From assembly GCA_950295325.1 (NCBI GenBank), contig OX485805.1:37311501-37375500 (forward strand): 64,000 nt of DNA, in the 5' to 3' direction. Positions 55,729 through 64,000 of the stretch are shown one piece after another. The notes below the pieces were generated by a model. It did not search any database and was not told where the DNA came from. It saw only the letters and a program-made list of their open reading frames with translations. A program made the translations under genes and the position numbers. Each line of letters begins with the position of its first letter. Positions within the stretch are counted from its first letter, which is position 1. Source of the stretch: Polytrichum commune. Its lineage: Eukaryota; Streptophyta; Polytrichopsida; Polytrichales; Polytrichaceae.

Positions 55729-58700
55729 ACCTCCCCGTGACATGCAATAGTTGTCATAGATTGTGCGGGAGTTGAATCACGAATGCATTTGCAGTAAGAT
55801 AATGATTTCCTTGGACTATTTTGTCGACCTAGCAGCCAAGTAGCTAGCACAGAAGACTTAAACCTTTTGTGGCTTTAATGGAAATATTACAATGACATAG
55901 TGAGCATTGAAGAATAGATGAAGTTTGGGACATCCACTTGTATGATCCACCTTATTTATGTGTCGAGATATCCATATTGAAGAACATATCCATTGTTTGC
56001 CTTGTTCAATAAATCGATGGTTCCTTTGTGTTGAGTTGTGACGATGTGTGCTATAATGGTGTAGTGTAGTGTAGTGGAAGGTTTTGTGTTGATCATCTAT
56101 CTCAAGTACTCTTGTTGGGGACTATGTTGATCCAAATCATTTATGATCCTTTTCTTCTTCTTTGTGTTGTAATTAGTTATGTGGTTTGGGTTGATTCGTT
56201 ATTGAGAACTGGATGAGAGAATCATAGCAACATGGTCCAAGACTTCACCATGTTCAATTAATGAGTGATGTATTGCTTTAGATGGGTTCTTTAGAATTAA
56301 GGCTTAGTTCAATTGGCACTACATGTGCAATAAGATTACATAGTTGTCAAAGTTAGGTAAGAAGAACATGGCATATGTGAGTTGGGATATCCCAAAGGCT
56401 CCCCATCGCGAGCTTTGGATGCAGGTGGGCAACCTCTAAGAACTTCATAATCGACTCCGTTCCATCTCATGCATTTGTGCATGCCATAAATTTTGTATCA
56501 ATAAGTAGCCTTGGAGTATGTTACTTAGCCCAACTTGCCCAATGAGTGTCCATTTGGGGAAGAATACGGCCAAGTAATTTGTATTTAGTATATATTTAGT
56601 ATATAATCATTTATTATAAATTTATATACACAATAGTAATGAAAGCATGTGATCCCCCCCTCCCTACTAGTGTGGGCATGCAATCTACAAGCGCATACAT
56701 GCACCTCACAAACAAGTTTTCTCACAACAAGGATGATAAATAGTCTACCTAGTTATGATGCATTCATAACATTCTTCGGCATACACAAATTATTTCTTTA
56801 TATAAATAGTGGCAAGGTTGCAATGTCCATGATGCCTTGGTTCAGATGGAACTTGCTAACAAAGTTCTTCAATATTGAGTATCGGTTCTTTGTGGCACAC
56901 CAGAGGTGATTTTGAATGGCCAAACCAATGGGTTGTTTTCTGGTGTTGATATCGTAATGCACCAACAAATATATACTATTGATATATATAGCATGTGAAA
57001 ACAAGTTGATTGGCAGTCGAGTGATTCCCATGCAAGTTTGGTTTTATTTTGGTATTATATGCGATTTTTTTATACCACATGTGACAAATGGGCATTGTAA
57101 GGGGTTGTAAGTAATACCCATATTTTTCATACTAATGCACAAAATTGATGGATTTTCACATGAATTTCTCTAGTTGAGTTTCTTGAACCATGGTTTATTA
57201 ATAATTAGTAGGTCCAAACATTATATGGGACCCTATCGTTCTATTTGACATGTCTTTCAAATACCTACTGAGTTACCCCACGAGAGATCAGATGATAAGT
57301 GCCATTTGATTTGAGAATTATACACTTATGACGAGCATGCTCAGAAAACAAAATCAATCAATTGAGTATTGTTGTGTTTAAGTCTTGTCGCTGAGAAAGT
57401 ACATAAAACATTGGTTTAGATTAATTAACAAATATGAGATGTGTTGTTTGGCTATTGGAAGCGGGCTTTGGAGATATTAACTGAAGGTTTTTGTTTGAAT
57501 GTTGAGCACTCTCCAAGTATGGATTTGAATCATGATCAATGTGTTGGGATGGGCAACCGTGTTGGCTTGTCTATAGAATGATATGACCATGATATTGATC
57601 ACGAGTTTTATTTTATTATATAGCATTCATACCAACATGGTATAACTTTTGACCAATACATGTTTGGCAATACTAATGTCATTCACAAACACGTTATGCA
57701 TTCAATTGGTGTACACCACACTAGATACTTCTTTAAACAATCGCACTTAAACCTAATGTGATCTCAAAAATCAAGGGTATATAGCAAATTCTACCAATGA
57801 AGCATATATTTGTGTCCGTGACATATGACAAATATTGTGGTTGATATTGTGCACTATGCCATGCCACTCGTTGTGGTATCACCTTCACATATAAATGTTG
57901 GCAAGCCATGTGATGCCACATCATGTTACTTATTTATTTACTAGTATGTCACCACTACTAGCATCATAGTACTAAACATGAGTATATGCAAGAGTCAATG
58001 TGATACATTCTAATCAATATCCATATACATATTGAAATAAATGGGGAAGGTATTGGTTTCGTAGTCAATTGCATACATAGCTTAGGTTTACAAGCTTCGT
58101 CACAAGATTACTAGGCTTTGGCTCATTCAATCTTCCATCTACTGTTTGGGAGCATGGTGTCTTGTTCTCAAAGCAAGTGTCGAGGCCTTGAAGCAAATGC
58201 CCCAGAAAGAGATAGTCGAAGTCAATCACGAGTCAGTATGAATAAAAAACTTTTCACCCATTGATCATTGCCTTAAACTCATATGTTAACATGACACATG
58301 TTTATGGAGTATGGTTACGAGGCATGTTGTCGCCTCGTCTTAGAAGTAGAATTGTTCCAATTATTGTACCTATTTGTGGGAAGTAAACCTATTGGGAAAA
58401 AAAGAAGTTATCCTTGAAGTGAAATAAGTACCATGCAAAAATGTGAAACTCTTTGCATAATTGCAAACACATGCAAGTATCTATACGATTCCTACAAGTT
58501 TCACGCAAATGTTCAATTGTTTCATATTGATCGAGAATAAGTACACTAAATATTGTATTTATCATCATATGACATAACATTGCTTATGGAGCCAATATGT
58601 TTTATGGGGCCGGCATGATATAAATGTTGGATGTCATAATCTCTTAGTAGCTAGACTAAATATGATTCTAGGGTTGGCTCTCAAATAGAATGAACACAAG

Positions 58701-59160
58701 ATGGCCCATAAGTAATGTTTTGGGCATTTCAATGTCACTATAGGAATTTTTTCTAATGAAACTTTTTAATAAATAAGTTCACAAAATATTGTCATCCTAA
58801 CTTACTTTTAGTTCATCCATTTTGGTTTGATATTTTATGCATCCTACCATTTTGTAATGAAATATTGTCATGGATGATTGAAATTTGGATGAAAAATCAC
58901 GTAGTAAGTGACAATAATTGCAACGTTCTAAACTGATAATGCCCAATTTTATTTATAAGGGTTGACAAATATTGTTAGGTTTACATTTAGAGTTGGTGAC
59001 ACTACATGGGTTGTTTACGATCAATAGTGAAAACTACAGTATTTAGTGTAGTGAACACTAAATACAATATTTAGTGTAAGCAACATTTAGTTTCAAAGAT
59101 AAAGAAACAGGCCCTGCTGTTAAATAAGATGAAAGTCATCCAAAACCACGCTCAGAAGAT
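55729..59160. other. Intergenic, nothing recognised
   Basis: 3.4 kb of A/T-rich sequence. Short open frames only, none with a recognisable domain; no tRNA, snoRNA or clear terminal repeat found. Confidence 0.35.
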
Positions 59161-60263
59161 GAACGTCGTTAATAAGAGGTGAATACGCACATTCATCACT
59201 AATACTTTTGGAACGGCTATGGACCTAACCCTAACTCTTTCGCATAAGAGGTCTCTTCCCACCTCGTGTTTCACACATCTCATTTCCCTGGCGGCTATGG
59301 TGTTTCTTGAACTTTTGTTGTGTGTGTTACAGGATTCTCCAGTGTGACAGTGTACATTTGTTAGGCTTTCAGGATAGCGGTGCGTCCGCCGGACGTGGAT
59401 CGAGTCACTGGCATAGTTTTACAACGGAAACACCTTTCCTGGCTTCGGTTATTCCTCCTTTAGGGTTTCTGTTGAATACCTGCGCTTGTGACTCGATTTA
59501 CTGTGAAGCATATGTTGGTGGCCTTCTCTGGCCTTGGCTCTGAGTTTCCGTACTATGGTTGGCGGCTTCATGGGACTGATCTGAAATTGATTTCTGTAGG
59601 GGGCTGTAGCGGTTTTTATTGTCCATTGGGGTTTGAGCTACAAATGGAATCTACCTTGACATATGAGGCTGAGTTCTCTCTTGCCCCGCAGAGAGAAAAG
59701 TGGTGCTTAAAGCCCTGTGTTTATGTATCCACAGCACGGGGTTACGCGCGCCACTACAGGATTGTCTTCAGATCTTCATTTAGTAACGAGTGAAATTTAC
59801 GATTTCTGCATTCCATGTAGCTATCGTCAGAAGATACTCGTAGATAGACGTCGATGCGATTTATAATGCTTGGCATGCAGGTTTCTTGTTACCGAGTTAA
59901 GGTTTTATCGCCACATTTGTACCTTAAATTGGCCGAAAAGTTCACCCGAGTGCATCTTACTTCGTCGACCCTGAACACGATAAGGTTGATGACATTTAGC
60001 ACTCGGAGAGTTACGCGGGGTTATAATTCTTGTTTTCTGTAGTGGACTCAGGATTCGCTCTCTAGCAACATTTCTTTCAATAGGTCTTTACTATTAACGC
60101 GAAGCGAATGTCGACGTCTGAATGTCCTTTGAAGATCGTGGTTGTTCCCTTCGCAGAGTAATATTGCCTTGACATCAGCTGGGCTCTTAGACTAGTGAGA
60201 GCTTATGCTAAACTACGATGCAACATCCTATTTTGGGATCTTTTTGTAATGTTTGATAGGTAA

Positions 60264-60355
60264 CGGCAAGGTCAGTGATGATGAAATGATGACAAGCATA
60301 TATCCGATCTCTGTGAGGACATTACATTAGACTAGGACGAGCTGAGATCTTGCCG
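60264..60355 (+). ncRNA. SNORD27: C/D box snoRNA, U27/snR74 type, copy 1
   Basis: A 10-bp terminal stem (cggcaaggtc / gatcttgccg, one G-U) encloses a C box GTGATGA (60275-60281) and a D box CTGA (60342-60345). An internal D' box CCGA is preceded by GACAAGCATAT, which is complementary to ATATGCTTGTC near the 5' end of 18S rRNA. The fifth base before D' pairs with A28, the position guided by SNORD27 in animals and snR74 in yeast. The RNA would direct 2'-O-methylation there by fibrillarin in the nucleolus. Confidence 0.85.
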
Positions 60356-60370
60356 TGTTTGAGTATAGAA

Positions 60371-60466
60371 GTGAAAGGTCGGTGATGTGAAAAAATGACA
60401 AGCATATAGCCGAGTAGCTTTGCTACATGAGGACTCACATTCAAGGATATCCTGAGACCTTTTCAC
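60371..60466 (+). ncRNA. SNORD27: C/D box snoRNA, U27/snR74 type, copy 2
   Basis: Terminal stem gtgaaaggtc / gaccttttcac (one bulge), C box GTGATGT (60382-60388; the last base departs from consensus A), D box CTGA (60452-60455). The guide AATGACAAGCATATAG stands directly before a D' box CCGA, giving the same 18S A28 target as copy 1. Copy 1 lies only 15 nt upstream, so the two are a tandem duplicate cluster. Apart from the guide and boxes the two copies have diverged considerably, which indicates selection on the functional parts. Confidence 0.87.
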
Positions 60467-61100
60467 TGGTAATTGTATTTCTGATTGTATTAAAACCACT
60501 AAATGTCCTTCTGATAAAATTAATCCAAACAGTGTCCCCAACTGCTAAATATCAGCGCATGCATATGGCCTATGCAAGCGGATGTCACATAATAATGTCC
60601 TAGAACCACATCCGCATAACCATGTGCTACTACCTCGTGTGAAGCTGTGATAGGAAGCAAGGGGATGCATGTATTTTCACAAGGAGTCCGGAAACAATTT
60701 ATATAGGGACACGTAATTTGATAATCATAATTATGTCTTCTAAACAACATTAGCCTGCATTCTATCTTTACTATGAGATTGCTTGCTTACCCCTGTGTTG
60801 CAAATCTCATGAAACTCTCTAAGCACAGATCTAAACACGTATTGTGCTCCATTGTAATTTGCGTTCAGCGTCTCCCTGTCACGACGGATTTCAGGTTGTT
60901 CTTCATATTGCGCAGGTAGAAGAAGGGGTTGATATAATTGAACTTGTTACGCGCCTTCCGCATCTGGTGATCGATTGGATGCCTGTATTTGTGCTTGTTA
61001 TTGTGCCACCTGTTTGTAGCATCCGCCACTCGAGCATCTGCTCGCCGTAAGTGGTCCATTGGCAGCGTTCTTCTAGGCCTTATGAAGGCAACCTCCGACT

Positions 61101-62749
<1,649 letters not shown>

Positions 62750-64000
62750 AATACACTAATTGTTTTTGTGAATGTCTTAAATCAGCATCATTCTTGTTCA
62801 AACTAACATGTCTTTCTATATCATCCATAAATAATCATTCAATACTTTCGACTATTTAATACATTGTGAAATTTCCATGTGCTCAACAAACGTAAACAAT
62901 GTTACCCCAAAGCAATGTAAGCTCGATTTATATATAATTAACATGTTTACATGATTCAAAAATGTTAACATGGAGTTCACTAAGTTAATTAAGGACACGA
63001 AATGTACGGTTGTGAAATGTATATTGATGTGGATGACATGCATCGGTTTTGGTTGTATTCTCATGCACCGAATTATCTATTGAACCAAGTGACCAATGCT
63101 AAGTTCATCATTGCCCTACACGGGCGCTTTCGAATCTAATAATCAAAGGGGTTATTAAATTGACCACATGCTGGTTAAAACGACATATATGTGGTCATCT
63201 ATGAGTCATAGGCTTTGACTAGTCATCCAAGTTGGCTAAATTTATCAATTATAACAAAGAGTTGACACCTTGCTCCTTTTCATGTGTGATTAAAAATCTA
63301 ATTTGGACAAGTCATGTGATTGCGTGACACGTCTTTGTAGTCGTTTTACAAACTACATGGTTGATATAACAATCCTCTAATCAAATATTTCACTTATTTT
63401 TTAATGATAGATTTCGACAAAGTTGAATAAAAAAATAAAATGTTATATTTATATTTAATTCTCATTAGATGTTTTCTTAAGATACAATTTCCATAAATAG
63501 TATATTTACCATCGAAACCGTCCATGCAAGACAACATGTGGAACTTTGTGTACTTCTCGTCGGTCAAAAAGGTTTTAACCATTTCAACTTGTGTAAACAT
63601 ACAACGGCTTGACCCACCTAACGATATTCAATATGCATACATTGGTGTATATTCAACATCATTAAACATTTGAGCACTTCAAAACATCATGGTTCTTGTA
63701 GTTTGTTGTACGTTTGCCATTATCGACACAATTTACATATCCATAAATGAGCGGTGTTGCACAAGACTATAATGGAAATGTTGCTTGTAAGTGCAACAAC
63801 ATCCAATTCAACAATGCAAAGACATGTGAGTTGTAGATTAAAGGACAACTAAAAAAATAGTAAGCAACATGTAGAATGTGCATGTGCTTCTGCTCACGAG
63901 CAAGACTTTCATAAAACGGCATGCATTGGATATATTGATCCCACCAACAATGTGAGACCTACATGAACACAAAACATGAACATCTAATTTTGTAGTCTTT
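62750..64000. other. Intergenic, nothing recognised
   Basis: A/T-rich sequence without a supportable gene, RNA or repeat boundary. Confidence 0.35.

Larger units (their letters stand above)
59161..61100 (+). ncRNA. Candidate snoRNA host transcript region
   Basis: This 1.9 kb has a less A/T-rich, gene-like texture than its surroundings and contains two C/D snoRNAs at 60264-60466. Splice-acceptor-like 'tgtgtgttacag' occurs near 59322-59333. Frames at 59307-59793 have no domain and are probably not coding. Plant snoRNAs are often transcribed as clusters from a non-coding host, which this would fit (inference). Transcript ends are not determined. Another hairpin (gcggatgt...acatccgc, near 60578-60615) could be part of an H/ACA RNA but lacks a convincing H box. 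Confidence 0.35.

Noticed and set aside
59307-59793. Plus-strand frames of 78 and 101 codons upstream of the snoRNAs
   Set aside because: No recognised domain and two overlapping frames; a non-coding snoRNA host is a simpler reading.

Overview
The window reads as nuclear DNA of a streptophyte plant, probably a large-genome species. It has one compact, conserved nuclear gene for a mitochondrial protein, a pair of plant-style clustered C/D snoRNAs, and otherwise AT-rich, repeat-laden DNA with Ty3/gypsy retrotransposons, a pogo-like transposase relic and several MITE-type elements. There are no bacterial operons, no CRISPR array and no rRNA. I cannot name the species. The element types and intergenic spacing would fit a fern, lycophyte, bryophyte or gymnosperm at least as well as an angiosperm.

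Layout. 1-20 kb is non-coding, with interspersed repeats, three PIF/Harbinger-like MITEs with TWA target duplications (6599-7100, 8005-8596, 16351-16895), a possible SINE (3790-3952) and foldbacks. 20025-22203 (minus) is the intact two-exon gene for complex I subunit NDUFS7/PSST. 24345-25180 is a decayed pogo/CENP-B-type transposase. 28.3-53.9 kb is a nested retroelement complex. It holds two decayed relatives of one Athila/Tat-like Ty3/gypsy family in opposite orientation (pol 30130-32021 and 3' ORF 44881-47551 on plus; pol 53890-53050 and 3' ORF 52198-49960 on minus). Inserted in the plus copy is a 10-kb, much younger Ty3/gypsy element on the minus strand (34899-44877). 54-59 kb is non-coding, with one MITE at 55341-55728. 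59.2-61.1 kb has a gene-like texture and carries two U27-type C/D snoRNAs (60264-60355, 60371-60466). The rest is intergenic, with a long (CT)n(TA)n tract at 62647-62749.

The most remarkable system is the 34899-44877 element. Its polyprotein order is gag - zinc knuckles - aspartic protease - cytosine-5 DNA methyltransferase - reverse transcriptase - RNase H - integrase - PHD finger. The methyltransferase is fused in frame behind the protease and keeps motif I, a PCQ motif IV, an ENV motif VI, an AHRxRxFW motif VIII and the C-terminal motifs IX/X. The element has no recognisable tRNA primer site. Instead, the 16 nt beginning one base after the 5' LTR are a perfect reverse complement of a sequence inside the LTR, which is the signature of Tf1-like self-priming. 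The two LTRs differ by one indel, yet the reading frame is broken by several stops and two shifts. The element therefore either moved in trans as a defective copy or uses recoding; one stop sits in a tobamovirus-type readthrough context.
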